Shown one piece after another: positions 35,429 to 46,568 of a DNA stretch of 64,000 nucleotides. This DNA comes from Pleomorphomonas koreensis DSM 23070. Its GTDB lineage: Bacteria; Pseudomonadota; Alphaproteobacteria; Rhizobiales; Pleomorphomonadaceae. The stretch's first letter is position 1. Every line of letters begins with the position of its first letter. Both the position numbers and the translations under genes were made by a program. Location: NCBI RefSeq assembly GCF_000425185.1, contig NZ_AULH01000007.1, forward strand, positions 124,001 to 188,000, in the 5' to 3' direction. The notes under the pieces were generated by a model. The model did no database searches and had not been told where the DNA came from. It worked only from the letters and a program-made list of their open reading frames with translations.

Positions 35429-36940
35429 ATGGCAGACGGCGTCGAGGCGGAGCTGAAGGTCGAGGTGGGCGCGGCCGGCGCCCGGCATCTCGCGCACCTT
35501 GGCGCGCTGCCGGGGCTCTCGGTATCGCCGAAGGGCGAGAAGCGGCTGGTCAGCACCTATTTCGACACGCCGGACCTCAAGCTGCGCGACAAGGGCGTCA
35601 GCCTGCGGCTGCGCCGGACGGGCCGGAGCGGCGAGCAGACGGTGAAGTTCCCCGGCGGCTTCTCGCTCGGCCTCGCCGAGCGGCCGGAGTTCAACGTGTC
35701 CTATGCCGGCCGGGTGCCGGACCTCGCGCGCTTTCCCGACGAGCCGGCCGCCGAACTGTCCCGACTGGTCGACGGCCGGCCGCTGGTGCCGCTGTTCTCC
35801 ATGCGAGTGGCGCGGCGGCGCTGGGAGATCGCCACCGCCGCCGGCGACCGGGTCGAGATGGCGCTCGACCGCGGCGCGGCAACGGCCGGCAGCCGGCAGG
35901 CCGGTATCCTCGAGGTGGAGTTCGAGCTGCTGTCCGGCGACCGGCGGGCGCTGTTCGAGGTGGCGCGGTCGGCGCTTTCCGGCGTCGCCTTCCACTTCTC
36001 GACGCGCGTCAAGTCCGACCTCGGCTACGCGCTGCTCGACGGCGAGATCGGCGCGACCGGACCGGTGAAGGCGGCCGACGCCGACCTCGACGAGACGATG
36101 TCGGTGGAAGCGGCGATGCAGTTGATCCTCCGGTCCTGCGCCGCCCAGATTTCAGCCAACGTCGCCGCCATCAGGACAGGCGACGATCCCGAGGGCGCAC
36201 ACCAGCTGCGCGTCGGGCTGCGGCGCCTCCGGACGGCGCTGAAGGTGTTCGCGCCGGTGATGGCGACCGGCGCCGCCGAGCCGCTGGCCGCCGAGGCGCA
36301 GCGGCTCTCCGCCGAGGTGGCGGCGACGCGCGACATGGACGTGCTGATCGACGAACTGGTGGCACCGCTCGACGGCGACGACGTCGCCGCGCTGCTTGCC
36401 CTTCTCGAAAAGCGGCGGACGGCGGCGCGCGCCCGCCTCGCCGCCGTGCTGGCCGAGCCGGCCACCGGCGACTTCCTGATCGACCTCCTTGCCTTCACCG
36501 AGGCGCGCGGCTGGCTGTCGACGGACGACGTCGGCCAGAGCGCGCTGCTGGCGGCGCCGGTCGGCCCGTTCGCCGGCGAGACGGTCGGTCGCCTCAGGCG
36601 CAAGGTGGAAAAGCTCGGCCGCGATCCGGAGGCGCTGTCGCCCGAGGAGCGGCACGAACTCAGGAAGCGCTTCAAGCGGCTGCGCTACGCCTACGACTTC
36701 TTCGAGCCGCTGCTGCCGAAGTCGACGCGGCGCAAGCTCCTGCCGCGCGTCAGGGCGGCGCAGGATGTGCTCGGCGTGCTCAACGACATCCACATGGCGC
36801 ATCTCATGCTCGATGACGTCCATGTCCACGGCCCGAGGGCCGCCGCCGTCGAGCGGGCCGTCGGCTACTGTCTCGGCTGGCACAGCGCCCGCGCCAAGGC
36901 GATCTGGGAGCGGCGGTCGGATGACCTGACGCTTGATTGA
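35429..36940 (+). CDS. CYTH-CHAD domain protein
   Basis: 503 residues from ATG 35429, just after GAGGG (a GTG six bases upstream is in frame). N-terminal CYTH domain (about 1-200) with the ExExK signature in VEAELKVEVG, STYFDTPDLKLRDKGVSLRLR and the TVKF strand, the tunnel fold of inorganic triphosphatases. C-terminal CHAD domain (about 210-500) with repeated histidine/arginine helices such as DPEGAHQLRVGLRRLRTALKVF and RKRFKRLRYAYDFFEPLLPK, which bind polyphosphate. The fused architecture is common in bacteria and points to polyphosphate or tripolyphosphate handling. Confidence 0.9.
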   Translation: MADGVEAELKVEVGAAGARHLAHLGALPGLSVSPKGEKRLVSTYFDTPDLKLRDKGVSLRLRRTGRSGEQTVKFPGGFSLGLAERPEFNVSYAGRVPDLARFPDEPAAELSRLVDGRPLVPLFSMRVARRRWEIATAAGDRVEMALDRGAATAGSRQAGILEVEFELLSGDRRALFEVARSALSGVAFHFSTRVKSDLGYALLDGEIGATGPVKAADADLDETMSVEAAMQLILRSCAAQISANVAAIRTGDDPEGAHQLRVGLRRLRTALKVFAPVMATGAAEPLAAEAQRLSAEVAATRDMDVLIDELVAPLDGDDVAALLALLEKRRTAARARLAAVLAEPATGDFLIDLLAFTEARGWLSTDDVGQSALLAAPVGPFAGETVGRLRRKVEKLGRDPEALSPEERHELRKRFKRLRYAYDFFEPLLPKSTRRKLLPRVRAAQDVLGVLNDIHMAHLMLDDVHVHGPRAAAVERAVGYCLGWHSARAKAIWERRSDDLTLD

Positions 36941-37030
36941 GGCGCCGGCCGGCCAAATGCATGGGTTTACACATGCGGGAAAATACCTGACTGTCGATGC
37001 GGGCGGGGGCCCCTTGCGAGGAGCGCCGAC

Positions 37031-37909
37031 ATGAGCGAACGCATCGTCATCACGCAGGACATGATCCGTCTCTACGACGAATACACCCACCTGACGTTCG
37101 ACCGCCGCGGCTTCATGGAAAAGCTCGGCAAGCTGGCCGGATCGAGCGCGGCGGCGGCCGCCATCGTGCCGCTGATCGAGGCCGGGCAGGCCAGGGCGGC
37201 GGTGGTCGACGCCGCCGACGACCGGCTCGACACGTCGACGGTGGAGTTTCCGGGCGACGGTGGCGCGCTGAAGGGCTATCTCGTCCGACCCAAGCTGGCG
37301 GCCGCGCCGCTGCCGGCGGTGATGGTCATCCACGAGAACCGGGGGCTCAACGGCCATATCGAGGACGTCGCCCGGCGCCTCTCGCTCGAAGGCTTCCTGG
37401 TGCTGGCGCCGGACTTCCTGTCGCCGGCCGGCGGCACGCCCGCCAACGAGGACAAGGCGCGCGAGATGATCTCCGCGCTCGACCGGGTGAAGACGGTGAA
37501 CAACGCCGTGGCTTCCGCCCAATACCTGCGCGGCGCTGACGGCGGCAACGGCAAGTCCGGCAGCGTCGGCTTCTGCTGGGGCGGCGGGCTGTCGCTGCAG
37601 ACGGCGGTGGCCGATCCCGGCCTTGGCGCGGCGGTCTCCTACTACGGCGCGCAACCGGTGGCCGAGACGGTGGAGGCGATCAAGGCGCCGCTGCTCCTGC
37701 ATTACGCCGGCCTCGACGACCGGGTGAACGCCGGCATCCCGGTGTTCGAGGCGGCGCTGAAGGCGGCGGGCAAGACCTACGAACTCTACGTCTATCCGGG
37801 CGTCAACCACGCCTTCAACAACGACACCTCGGCGGCCCGCTACGACAAGGCGGCGGCCGATCTCGCCTGGTCGCGGACGGTCGGCTTCCTGAAGACCCAT
37901 CTCGGCTGA
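37031..37909 (+). CDS. Dienelactone hydrolase-family protein with Tat-type signal
   Basis: 292 residues; AGGAG lies upstream of the ATG. Near the N-terminus FDRRGFMEKLGKLAGSSAAAAA shows a twin-arginine motif plus hydrophobic stretch and an ARA cleavage region around residue 56, suggesting Tat export. The alpha/beta-hydrolase core has VIHENRGLNGHIED, catalytic Cys in GSVGFCWGGGLS, Asp in LHYAGLDDRVNAG and His in GVNHAFNNDTSARYDKAAA-type context. Similar enzymes are annotated as carboxymethylenebutenolidases; the natural substrate is unknown. Confidence 0.85.
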   Translation: MSERIVITQDMIRLYDEYTHLTFDRRGFMEKLGKLAGSSAAAAAIVPLIEAGQARAAVVDAADDRLDTSTVEFPGDGGALKGYLVRPKLAAAPLPAVMVIHENRGLNGHIEDVARRLSLEGFLVLAPDFLSPAGGTPANEDKAREMISALDRVKTVNNAVASAQYLRGADGGNGKSGSVGFCWGGGLSLQTAVADPGLGAAVSYYGAQPVAETVEAIKAPLLLHYAGLDDRVNAGIPVFEAALKAAGKTYELYVYPGVNHAFNNDTSAARYDKAAADLAWSRTVGFLKTHLG

Positions 37910-37956
37910 ACCGCCGACCGCGCCGGGGATCGCCGAAAAATATGATAAATCGGGGC

Positions 37957-37984
37957 TTGGACCCGTGGCAAATCGCTATATAAG
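37957..37984 (+). promoter_or_regulatory. Predicted sigma-70 promoter for the EamA gene
   Basis: TTGGAC (37957-37962), 16-base spacer, TATAAG (37979-37984), within an AT-rich patch. It would place the transcript start near 37991, 20 bases before the EamA start codon. Good match for -35 and -10; not verified experimentally. Confidence 0.5.
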
Positions 37985-38010
37985 CGGCTGTTGAAGGAGC
38001 CGTCCCTCTG

Positions 38011-38937
38011 ATGTCGCCGACCGCCACGGGCATTCTTCTGAAGCTCGTCTCGACCGTTGCGTTTGCCATCATGCTGACGCTGATCAAGCTGGCGACCAGC
38101 CGCGTGCCGGCCGGTGAAGCGCTGTTCTTCCGCTCCTTCTTCGGCATCATCCCGGTGTTGATCTATCTGGTGTCGCTCGGCGACTTCCCCGCCTCGCTCC
38201 GGACGAAGCGGCCGCTCGGCCACGTGCGGCGGTCGGTGGTCGGCACGGTGTCGATGTTCTGCTGGTTCATGGCGGTGTCCTACCTGCCGCTGCCGGACGC
38301 CACCGCCATCAGCTACTCCGGGCCGCTGTTCGGCGTCTGCCTGGCGGCGCTCGTCCTGCACGAGCGCGTCAGGATCTTCCGCTGGGCCGCCGTCGGCATC
38401 GGCTTCGTCGGCGTGCTGATCGTGCTGTCCGAGCAGATCAACGGTCTCGGCGGCGCGCTGGAGGGCACCCGGGCGATCGGCGCGGCCCTGGCGCTGGCCT
38501 CGGCTGTATTGGGGGCGGTGGCTGCCGTCACCATCCGCGAATTGACGGCGACCGAGAACACCGGCGCCATCGTGTTCTATTTTCTCGCCAGCGGCTCGGT
38601 GTTCTCCTTCGTGACGCTGCCGTTCGGCTGGGTGGTGCCGAGCTATACCGACGCCGCCATGCTGGTGGTGGCCGGTCTGTTCGGCGGCGTCGGGCAGGTG
38701 CTGATGACCCAGTCCTACCGCTTCGCCGAGGCGTCGGTGATCGCGCCGTTCGATTACATCAACATGCTCTGGATCGTCATCCTGTCCTATCTGGTGTTCG
38801 GTGACGTGCCGACGGCGGCGGTGCTGGCCGGCTCGGCGGTGGTGATCGCTTCCGGCGTGTTCGTGGTCTGGCGGGAGCGGCGCCTCGGCATTCTCGAAGC
38901 CAAGGCGAAAGCCAAGAGCGCCGACACGCCGACTTGA
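38011..38937 (+). CDS. EamA/DMT-family transporter
   Basis: 308 residues with ten predicted membrane spans in two EamA repeats. Telling segments: FRSFFGIIPVLIYL, LPDATAISYSGPLFGVCLAAL and the second repeat AEASVIAPFDYINMLWIVIL. AGGAG lies upstream of the ATG. This drug/metabolite transporter fold exports small metabolites such as amino acids; substrate unknown. A predicted promoter lies at 37957-37984. Confidence 0.88.
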   Translation: MSPTATGILLKLVSTVAFAIMLTLIKLATSRVPAGEALFFRSFFGIIPVLIYLVSLGDFPASLRTKRPLGHVRRSVVGTVSMFCWFMAVSYLPLPDATAISYSGPLFGVCLAALVLHERVRIFRWAAVGIGFVGVLIVLSEQINGLGGALEGTRAIGAALALASAVLGAVAAVTIRELTATENTGAIVFYFLASGSVFSFVTLPFGWVVPSYTDAAMLVVAGLFGGVGQVLMTQSYRFAEASVIAPFDYINMLWIVILSYLVFGDVPTAAVLAGSAVVIASGVFVVWRERRLGILEAKAKAKSADTPT

Positions 38938-39156
38938 TTCCTGGCCTCAAGCGCCGGCGGCGACATCCGTCGCCTTGGCTTCCGCTCCGCTTGGCGCCGT
39001 GAAGCCGCTCCGCGGCGTCAGGGTGTCTTGGTCTCGATTGCGGCAGAGGCGGTCGCCTCGATCGGTCTGGGTATCGGCCCGGCGCTTGACGCCACCCCGA
39101 CCGCGGGCCGATAAGTGTCCATCGATACGGGAAAAACGCGGCGCGAGAGGCGGTTC

Positions 39157-40182
39157 ATGGTCGAAGGTGCGGGCGGCAAGCGCGATACGGCCGACGTGGC
39201 GATCGTCGGCGCCGGGCCCATGGGGCTCGTCACGGCGCTGATGTGCGCCAAGGCCGGCGTCAAGGTGGCGGTCTACGAGCGGCAGGGCGATTTCTCCGCC
39301 TCGCCGGCCTGGAACGGCACCGGCGTCATCGCCCCCGACTGCGAGGCCGACAGCGCCGACGCCACCATCGTCGACCTCGGACGCCGCTCGCTCGAACTGT
39401 GGCCGACGCTGGTTTCCGGCCTGACCATCAACGGCGCGCTGGTGCTCGGCAACCGGCGCATGCCATCGGCGCTCGACGACTATTCCGCCTTCGTCCTCAA
39501 CTATGACTGGGTGGACGAGGAGAAGATCGCCGCCCTCGAACCGTCGCTTGCCGGCATCTACGGCCGGGGGATGTATTTTCCGCAAGCCGCCCACGCCGAC
39601 CCGCGGGTGATATTCTCCGGATTGCGCGAGGCGCTGGAAGCGGCCGGCGTCCGCATCCGCTTCGACTGGATCGGCACGCTGGACAGCCTCACCGCCGCGC
39701 GCATCGTCGACACGCGCGGCCTCGGCGCCCGCGATCGCTTCCCCGAACTCCGGGCGGTGACGGCCGAACTGGCCATGGTGCGCAGCCACAAGATCGAACT
39801 CAACCGGCCGATCCGCCTCCTGCACAACCGCCACGCTCTCTACGTCACGCCGCGCGGCCAGGGACTCTTTGCCGTCGGCGCCACCACCATCGACGACAGC
39901 CGCACCGGCGTATCCGTGCGGTCGGCCGGCGAGCTAATGATGCACGCCGTGTCGCTGCTGCCGGCCTTTGCCGAGGCCGAGGTGGTGGATTTGCGCTCCG
40001 GCCAGATGCCGGTGCTGATGAACGGCGTGCCCAAGGTGGCGGTCGGTGACCGCGTCATCGCCGTCAACGGCCTCTACCGCTACGGCTGGATGGTGGCGCC
40101 GGCCATCGCCGAGGATCTGGTCCGGGTGATTTACACCCAGGCGACCAAGGTCATCCATGCGACCAAGCCGCCGCGCCGCTGA
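39157..40182 (+). CDS. FAD-dependent oxidoreductase, ThiO-like
   Basis: 341 residues from ATG 39157, chosen for GAGAGG before it (the frame is open from a GTG at 39115). FAD-binding motif DVAIVGAGPMGLVTALMCAKAGVKVAVYER (about 11-40), split in two halves, then a D-amino-acid-oxidase-type fold ending in the flavin-contacting GLYRYGWMVAPAIAEDLV. Its position directly before thiE and thiD suggests ThiO, the glycine oxidase that makes iminoglycine for the thiazole moiety. Sequence alone only supports a DAO-family FAD oxidoreductase. No thiS/thiG/thiC gene is visible. Confidence 0.7.
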   Translation: MVEGAGGKRDTADVAIVGAGPMGLVTALMCAKAGVKVAVYERQGDFSASPAWNGTGVIAPDCEADSADATIVDLGRRSLELWPTLVSGLTINGALVLGNRRMPSALDDYSAFVLNYDWVDEEKIAALEPSLAGIYGRGMYFPQAAHADPRVIFSGLREALEAAGVRIRFDWIGTLDSLTAARIVDTRGLGARDRFPELRAVTAELAMVRSHKIELNRPIRLLHNRHALYVTPRGQGLFAVGATTIDDSRTGVSVRSAGELMMHAVSLLPAFAEAEVVDLRSGQMPVLMNGVPKVAVGDRVIAVNGLYRYGWMVAPAIAEDLVRVIYTQATKVIHATKPPRR

Positions 40183-40204
40183 CCCCTTTCCGACGGAACG
40201 TCCC

Positions 40205-40813
40205 ATGCTCGACCGCTTCTACCTGATCATCGACCGCGCCGCCTGGCTGCCGCGCCTGCTGCCGCTGGGGCTCAAGCTGGTGCAAATCCGCACCAAGGCG
40301 CCCGACGTCGAGACGCGGCGGCGCGAAATCCGCGATTCGCTCGCCCTCTGCAAGGCGGCGGGCGCCATTTGCGTCGTCAACGATCACTGGCGCGAGGCGA
40401 TCGAGTTCGGCGCCGACTGGCTGCATCTCGGCCAGGAAGACCTCGACACCGCCGACCTCGCGGCCATCCGCAAGGCCGGCATCCGCCTCGGCGTCTCCAC
40501 CGCCAACCGGGAAGAACTCGACCGGGCGCTGGCCATCGATCCGCATCACGTGGCGCTGGGGCCGATCTGGTCGACCGTCTCCAAGGATGATGCGGCGCCG
40601 GAGAGCGGTCCAGAGCTGCTGACCGAGTGGAAGCGCATCGCCAAGCGGCCGCTGGTGGCGATCGGCGGCATCACGCTCGAGCGGGCGCCGATCTGCTGGA
40701 GCGCCGGCGCCGACAGCGTGGCGGTGATCTCCGATGTCCTGTCGGCCGCCGATCCGGAGGCGCGGCTCGGCCAATGGCTGACGGCGGCGGCCAATTGGGA
40801 GACATGGGCATGA
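40205..40813 (+). CDS. thiE: Thiamine-phosphate synthase
   Basis: 202 residues from ATG 40205, full-length TIM barrel. [53 protein letters not shown] and [17 protein letters not shown], followed by [32 protein letters not shown], match ThiE: substrate-binding QIRxK, the GQ(E)D loop and the pyrophosphate-binding glycine loop. It joins HMP-pyrophosphate and thiazole phosphate into thiamine phosphate. Overlaps thiD by four bases. Confidence 0.92.
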   Translation: MLDRFYLIIDRAAWLPRLLPLGLKLVQIRTKAPDVETRRREIRDSLALCKAAGAICVVNDHWREAIEFGADWLHLGQEDLDTADLAAIRKAGIRLGVSTANREELDRALAIDPHHVALGPIWSTVSKDDAAPESGPELLTEWKRIAKRPLVAIGGITLERAPICWSAGADSVAVISDVLSAADPEARLGQWLTAAANWETWA

Positions 40814-41607
40814 CGGCGATCGCGGTCACCATTGCCGGCTCGGATTCGGGTGGCGGCGCCGGTATCCAGGCCGACCTCAAGACCTTTTCGGCGCTCGGCG
40901 TCTACGGTGCATCGGTGATCACCGCGCTGACGGCGCAGAACACGCTGGGCGTGACCGCCATCCATGAGGCGCCGGCCGACTTCGTGCGCGCCGAGATCGA
41001 CGCCGTGTTCTCCGACCTCGACGTCGGTGCGGTCAAGATCGGCATGCTGGCCAGCCCGGAACTGATCCGCACGGTGGCCGGTGGTCTCCGCGACTACGGC
41101 CAGCGCCGCGTCGTGCTCGATCCGGTGATGGTGGCGACCTCGGGCGACAGCCTGCTGAAGTCCGAAGCGGTGGCGACGCTGCGCGACGAGCTGTTCCCGC
41201 TGGCCACGCTGATCACCCCCAACCTGCCGGAGGCGGCGCGGCTGATCGGCCGGCCGGTGGAAAACGAGCCTGACGCCATGCTTTCGGCGGCGCGCGACCT
41301 GCTGGCGCTCGGGCCCCAGGCGGTGCTCATCAAGGGCGGCCACGGCACGAGCGCCGAGAGCGCCGACCTCTTCCTCGACGCCGACGGGCCGCGTTGGCTG
41401 TCGGCGCCGCGCCATCCGACGCGCAACACCCACGGTACCGGCTGCACGCTGTCGTCGGCCATCGCCGCCGGTCTCGCCAGGGGGCTCGACCTCGCCGCCG
41501 CCGTCGCGGAGGGCAAGGCCTATGTCACGGCGGCGATCGTCGCCGCCGATCGGCTCACGATCGGCAAGGGCCACGGCCCGGTACACCACTTCCACGCCTG
41601 GTGGTAG
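40810..41607 (+). CDS. thiD: Hydroxymethylpyrimidine/phosphomethylpyrimidine kinase
   Basis: 265 residues from ATG 40810 (ATGA overlap with thiE; GGGAG eight bases before). The ribokinase-like ThiD signatures are [27 protein letters not shown] at the N-terminus, [29 protein letters not shown] and the anion hole [19 protein letters not shown]. It phosphorylates HMP twice for thiamine synthesis. Together with thiE and the ThiO-like gene it forms a thiamine mini-operon. Confidence 0.94.
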   Translation: MTAIAVTIAGSDSGGGAGIQADLKTFSALGVYGASVITALTAQNTLGVTAIHEAPADFVRAEIDAVFSDLDVGAVKIGMLASPELIRTVAGGLRDYGQRRVVLDPVMVATSGDSLLKSEAVATLRDELFPLATLITPNLPEAARLIGRPVENEPDAMLSAARDLLALGPQAVLIKGGHGTSAESADLFLDADGPRWLSAPRHPTRNTHGTGCTLSSAIAAGLARGLDLAAAVAEGKAYVTAAIVAADRLTIGKGHGPVHHFHAWW

Positions 41608-41795
41608 TCAGTATCGGCGCGTTTTGGTTGTGGTTGCCGAGTCCGTTGTCGCGGCGCGAATGCCGTCAATTCAAAGATTTATGACATAGGGACCGGCGAG
41701 ATTCGCAACCCGCCCCGGACAAAGGCACTAGCCATCCGGCGGGTCCGCCCATAATATCGCGCCCCACACGGCAAGGAATGCCGGCAGGGAGTAAC

Positions 41796-43445
<1,650 letters not shown>

Positions 43446-43724
43446 TTCGTTGCAGAATGGCCGCCGCCGCCGCCGACCGTTTTCCCGGCGGTTGTTTCAC
43501 CGCTGACGCGTGGGGAAAAGGGTAGTGCGGCCATTCCCCGCATACGGGTGAACGGCCGACAGGACTTTGTTCGGGGTTGCAGAAAGTCGGCCGGTGCCAA
43601 CGCCGGCCGATTGTGTATATTGTACCAAGGGGAAAGCTGGCCGGCACCGCGATGTGACCGGACCGAACCGCCGCTCGAGAGGCGAGAGCCGGCGGCGTCA
43701 CGGGTCGCCGATCTGGAGGAAGGC

Positions 43725-44417
43725 ATGTACGAGTTTCAGGAGTTCGAGAACGGTGCGGCGCTGGCCGACGCGCTGACCGTCGAGGTGGCGGGCGCGCTTG
43801 CTCACACCATCCGCCTGCACGGCAAGGCGGCGCTGGCGTTGTCGGGGGGCAAGACGCCGGTCCGTTTCCTGGAGGCGATGAGCCGCTACCGCATGCCCTG
43901 GAACGACGTGGTGGTGACGCTGGTCGACGAGCGCTGGGTGCCGGAATCGCACGAGCGTTCCAACGCCGGCCTTGCCCGCCGCCATCTCCTCAAGGGGCCG
44001 CTCAGCAACATCGAGTTCGTGCCGCTCTACCGGCCGGTGCCGACGCCCGAGGAGGCGGTGGCCGAGGTCGGCAAGGTGATCGCCGACCTGCCGCTGCCGT
44101 TCGCCGCCGTGGTGCTCGGCATGGGCGAGGACGGCCACACCGCCTCCTTCTATCCGGGCGGCGACAACCTCGCCGCCGCCAACTCGCCGGACTGCAAGGC
44201 GCAAGTGATGTCGATCCGCGCCGAGGCGGCGATAGAGCCGCGCATCACGCTGACGCTGCCGCTGCTGCTCGCCGCCGACACCATCCTGCTGCACATCGAG
44301 GGCGAGGAGAAGCGCGCCGCCTTCGACAAGGCGGTGGCCGGCGACGACGTGCTGGAGATGCCGGTACGCAGCCTCCTGAAATCGGAGAAGCTGGTGAAGG
44401 TGCTCTGGTGCCCGTGA
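43725..44417 (+). CDS. pgl: 6-phosphogluconolactonase
   Basis: 230 residues from ATG 43725, preceded by GGAGGAAGG, a near-perfect ribosome site. DevB/Pgl motifs: ALALSGGKTPVRFLEAMS, VTLVDERWVPESHERSNAGLARRHLL and AVVLGMGEDGHTASFYPGGDNL. It hydrolyses 6-phosphogluconolactone to 6-phosphogluconate. A 280-base gap separates it from pgi, in which I see no gene; a strong terminator follows. Confidence 0.94.
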   Translation: MYEFQEFENGAALADALTVEVAGALAHTIRLHGKAALALSGGKTPVRFLEAMSRYRMPWNDVVVTLVDERWVPESHERSNAGLARRHLLKGPLSNIEFVPLYRPVPTPEEAVAEVGKVIADLPLPFAAVVLGMGEDGHTASFYPGGDNLAAANSPDCKAQVMSIRAEAAIEPRITLTLPLLLAADTILLHIEGEEKRAAFDKAVAGDDVLEMPVRSLLKSEKLVKVLWCP

Positions 44418-44447
44418 GCACCATCGCTATCCATCGAGATTCCCACG

Positions 44448-44477
44448 CGGCCCGGCATAGCCGGGCCGTTCGCTTTT
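44448..44477 (+). terminator. Rho-independent terminator after pgl
   Basis: CGGCCCGGC (44448-44456), loop ATA, GCCGGGCCG (44460-44468), followed by TTCGCTTTT. A perfect nine-base stem with a three-base loop and a T-rich tail, 31 bases after the pgl stop. Confidence 0.85.
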
Positions 44478-44595
44478 GGGGGTGTGCCGCGGCTGTCATA
44501 AAACTGAGAGGCTGATGGAACAAAAGGAAGTTGCAGAAACGGCCATCGGTCGTTGATTCCCGTTCGGAGAAGATGCCCCGCGCATCTTGTTTGTC

Positions 44596-45399
44596 ATGAC
44601 GGATCTTCCTATCCCGCGCAGTCTCAGAGCCTTGTTCCTGTCCGATATCCACCTCGGCACTCGCGATTGTCAGGCCGACCTGCTGCTCGACTTCATGCGC
44701 GTGCACGAGGCGGAGACGATCTACCTGGTCGGCGACATCGTCGACGGCTGGCGGATGCGCCGCTCCTGGTTGTGGACGCAGAGCCACAACGACGTGGTGC
44801 AGAAGCTGTTGCGCAAGGCGCGCAAGGGCGCCCGCATCGTCTACATCCCCGGCAATCACGACGAATTCCTGCGTAATTATCTCGGCACGCATTTCGGCGG
44901 CGTCGAGGTGATGGACCGCTGCGTGCACGAGGCGGCCGACGGCCGCCGCTTCCTGGTCATCCACGGCGATCAGTTCGACGTGGTGGTGCGGCATGCCCGC
45001 TGGCTCGCCTATCTCGGGGACTGGGCCTACGAGACGGCGCTGTGGACCAACACCTGGCTCAACCGGGCGCGACGCTTCGTCGGCTTGCCCTACTGGTCGC
45101 TGTCGGCCTGGGCCAAGCTCAAGGTGAAGAACGCCGTCAACTTCATCGGCGCCTTCGAGGAGGCGCTGGCCCACGAGGCAAAGCGGGTGGGGGCGGACGG
45201 CGTCATCTGCGGCCACATCCACCACGCCGCCCTGCGCGACATGAACGGCATCGCCTACGTCAACACCGGCGACTGGGTGGAGAGCTGCACGGCGATCGCC
45301 GAGAACCACGACGGCAGCCTGGAGATCATCCGCTGGACCCGCCTCGACCACGAGCGCAAGGCGCCGCTGCTGCTGCCGCGCGCCGAGGCCGCCGAATGA
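44596..45399 (+). CDS. LpxH-like UDP-2,3-diacylglucosamine diphosphatase-family metallophosphoesterase
   Basis: 267 residues from ATG 44596 (TTG 44587 is in frame). Calcineurin-type metal motifs are complete: LSDIHLGTRDCQAD, YLVGDIVDGWRMRR, YIPGNHDEFLRNY, LVIHGDQFDVVV and GVICGHIHHAALRD. Such enzymes cleave UDP-2,3-diacylglucosamine in lipid A synthesis (LpxH) or related substrates. The gene overlaps the following glycosyltransferase gene by four bases, suggesting envelope lipid or glycolipid synthesis. Exact substrate uncertain. Confidence 0.8.
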   Translation: MTDLPIPRSLRALFLSDIHLGTRDCQADLLLDFMRVHEAETIYLVGDIVDGWRMRRSWLWTQSHNDVVQKLLRKARKGARIVYIPGNHDEFLRNYLGTHFGGVEVMDRCVHEAADGRRFLVIHGDQFDVVVRHARWLAYLGDWAYETALWTNTWLNRARRFVGLPYWSLSAWAKLKVKNAVNFIGAFEEALAHEAKRVGADGVICGHIHHAALRDMNGIAYVNTGDWVESCTAIAENHDGSLEIIRWTRLDHERKAPLLLPRAEAAE

Positions 45400-46445
45400 C
45401 GCGCATCACCGTCGTCACCGACGCCTGGCATCCGCAGGTCAACGGCGTCGTCCGGTCGATCGAGCGCACCAATGCCGAGCTGACCGCCATGGGCGCCCAC
45501 GTCACCATGGTGACGCCCGACCTGTTCCGGACGCTGCCGCTGCCGAGCTATCCGGAGATCCGCGTCGCCATCTCCACCTACGGCCGGGTGGCGCGCGAGA
45601 TCGAGCGCGGCCAGCCGTCCTATGTCCACATCGCCACCGAGGGGCCGCTCGGCCTCAAGGCCCGCAAGTGGTGCCGCCGCAACGGCATGCCCTACACGAC
45701 GAGCTATCACACCCGCTTTCCCGAATACGTGGCGGCGCGGCTGCCGGTGCCGCAATCCTGGCTCTACGCGCTGGTCCGCCGCTTCCACAACGGCGGCGCC
45801 GGCTGCATGGTGGCCACCGACACGCTGGCCGCCGAGCTGTCGGCGCGCGGCTTCCGCAACCTGATGCGCTGGGGGCGGGGCATCGACGCCGAGCTGTTCC
45901 GGCCGCGTCCGGCCGAGGAGGGCGTGTTCGGCGACCTGCCGCGGCCGATCTTCCTCAACGTCGGCCGCGTCGCCGTCGAGAAGAACCTCGAAGCCTTTCT
46001 CGCCCTCGACCTGCCCGGCTCCAAGGTGGTGGTGGGCGACGGGCCGTCGCGGGCGAGCCTGGCCCGGCGCTATCCGGACGTCCACTTCGTCGGCATCAAG
46101 GTCGGCGAGGATCTCGCCCGCGCCTACGCCTCGGCCGACGTGTTCGTCTTCCCCTCGCGCACCGATACTTTCGGCAACGTGCTGCTGGAGGCTCTGGCCT
46201 CGGGCTTGCCGGTGGCCGCCTATCCGGTGATGGGGCCACTCGACGTGCTCGGCGACAGCGACGCCGGCCTCCTCGACGAGGACCTTCGCGCCGCCTGCCT
46301 CGGGGCGCTCGCCCTCGACCGGTCGGCGGCGCGCGAACTGGCACTGACCTTCAGCTGGCGGCGGGCGGCCTTGCAGTTCCTCGACAATATCCGTCTCGCC
46401 AACGGCGAGACGCTGGATAGCCCGCTGGTGCCGGCCGTGGTGTGA
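45396..46445 (+). CDS. Glycosyltransferase family 4 protein
   Basis: 349 residues, ATGA overlap with the phosphoesterase gene. N-terminal Rossmann half with TDAWHPQVNGVVRSIERTNAEL and YTTSYHTRFPEYVAARLPVP; C-terminal half with the GT4 donor-site pattern NVGRVAVEKNLEAFLALDLPG, FVFPSRTDTFGNVLLEALASGLPVAAYPVMGP. Resembles the alpha-mannosyl/sulfoquinovosyl transferase group that modifies diacylglycerol lipids. A role in glycolipid synthesis together with the upstream LpxH-like enzyme is inference. Confidence 0.87.
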   Translation: MTRITVVTDAWHPQVNGVVRSIERTNAELTAMGAHVTMVTPDLFRTLPLPSYPEIRVAISTYGRVAREIERGQPSYVHIATEGPLGLKARKWCRRNGMPYTTSYHTRFPEYVAARLPVPQSWLYALVRRFHNGGAGCMVATDTLAAELSARGFRNLMRWGRGIDAELFRPRPAEEGVFGDLPRPIFLNVGRVAVEKNLEAFLALDLPGSKVVVGDGPSRASLARRYPDVHFVGIKVGEDLARAYASADVFVFPSRTDTFGNVLLEALASGLPVAAYPVMGPLDVLGDSDAGLLDEDLRAACLGALALDRSAARELALTFSWRRAALQFLDNIRLANGETLDSPLVPAVV

Positions 46446-46568
46446 GTTCTTGGCAGGTCATTCGCTCGAAATGCCCCGCCTGCAAGAGGGAGCCCGACAT
46501 CGCGGCCGCTCTTCCGGTTTCGCCGCGGCAATGCCGCCGCACAACCGCTCCAGCGGGCAAAAACAGTC

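Noticed and set aside
38938-39156. Possible TPP (thi-box) riboswitch before the ThiO-like gene
   Set aside because: None of the conserved thi-box segments such as CTGAGA and the ACCTGATCTGG-type element is present in the leader.
46446-46568. Small plus-strand frame with SKCPACKREPDIAA after the glycosyltransferase
   Set aside because: It runs on into a frame opposite cheZ, has no ribosome site, and the CxxC is isolated.
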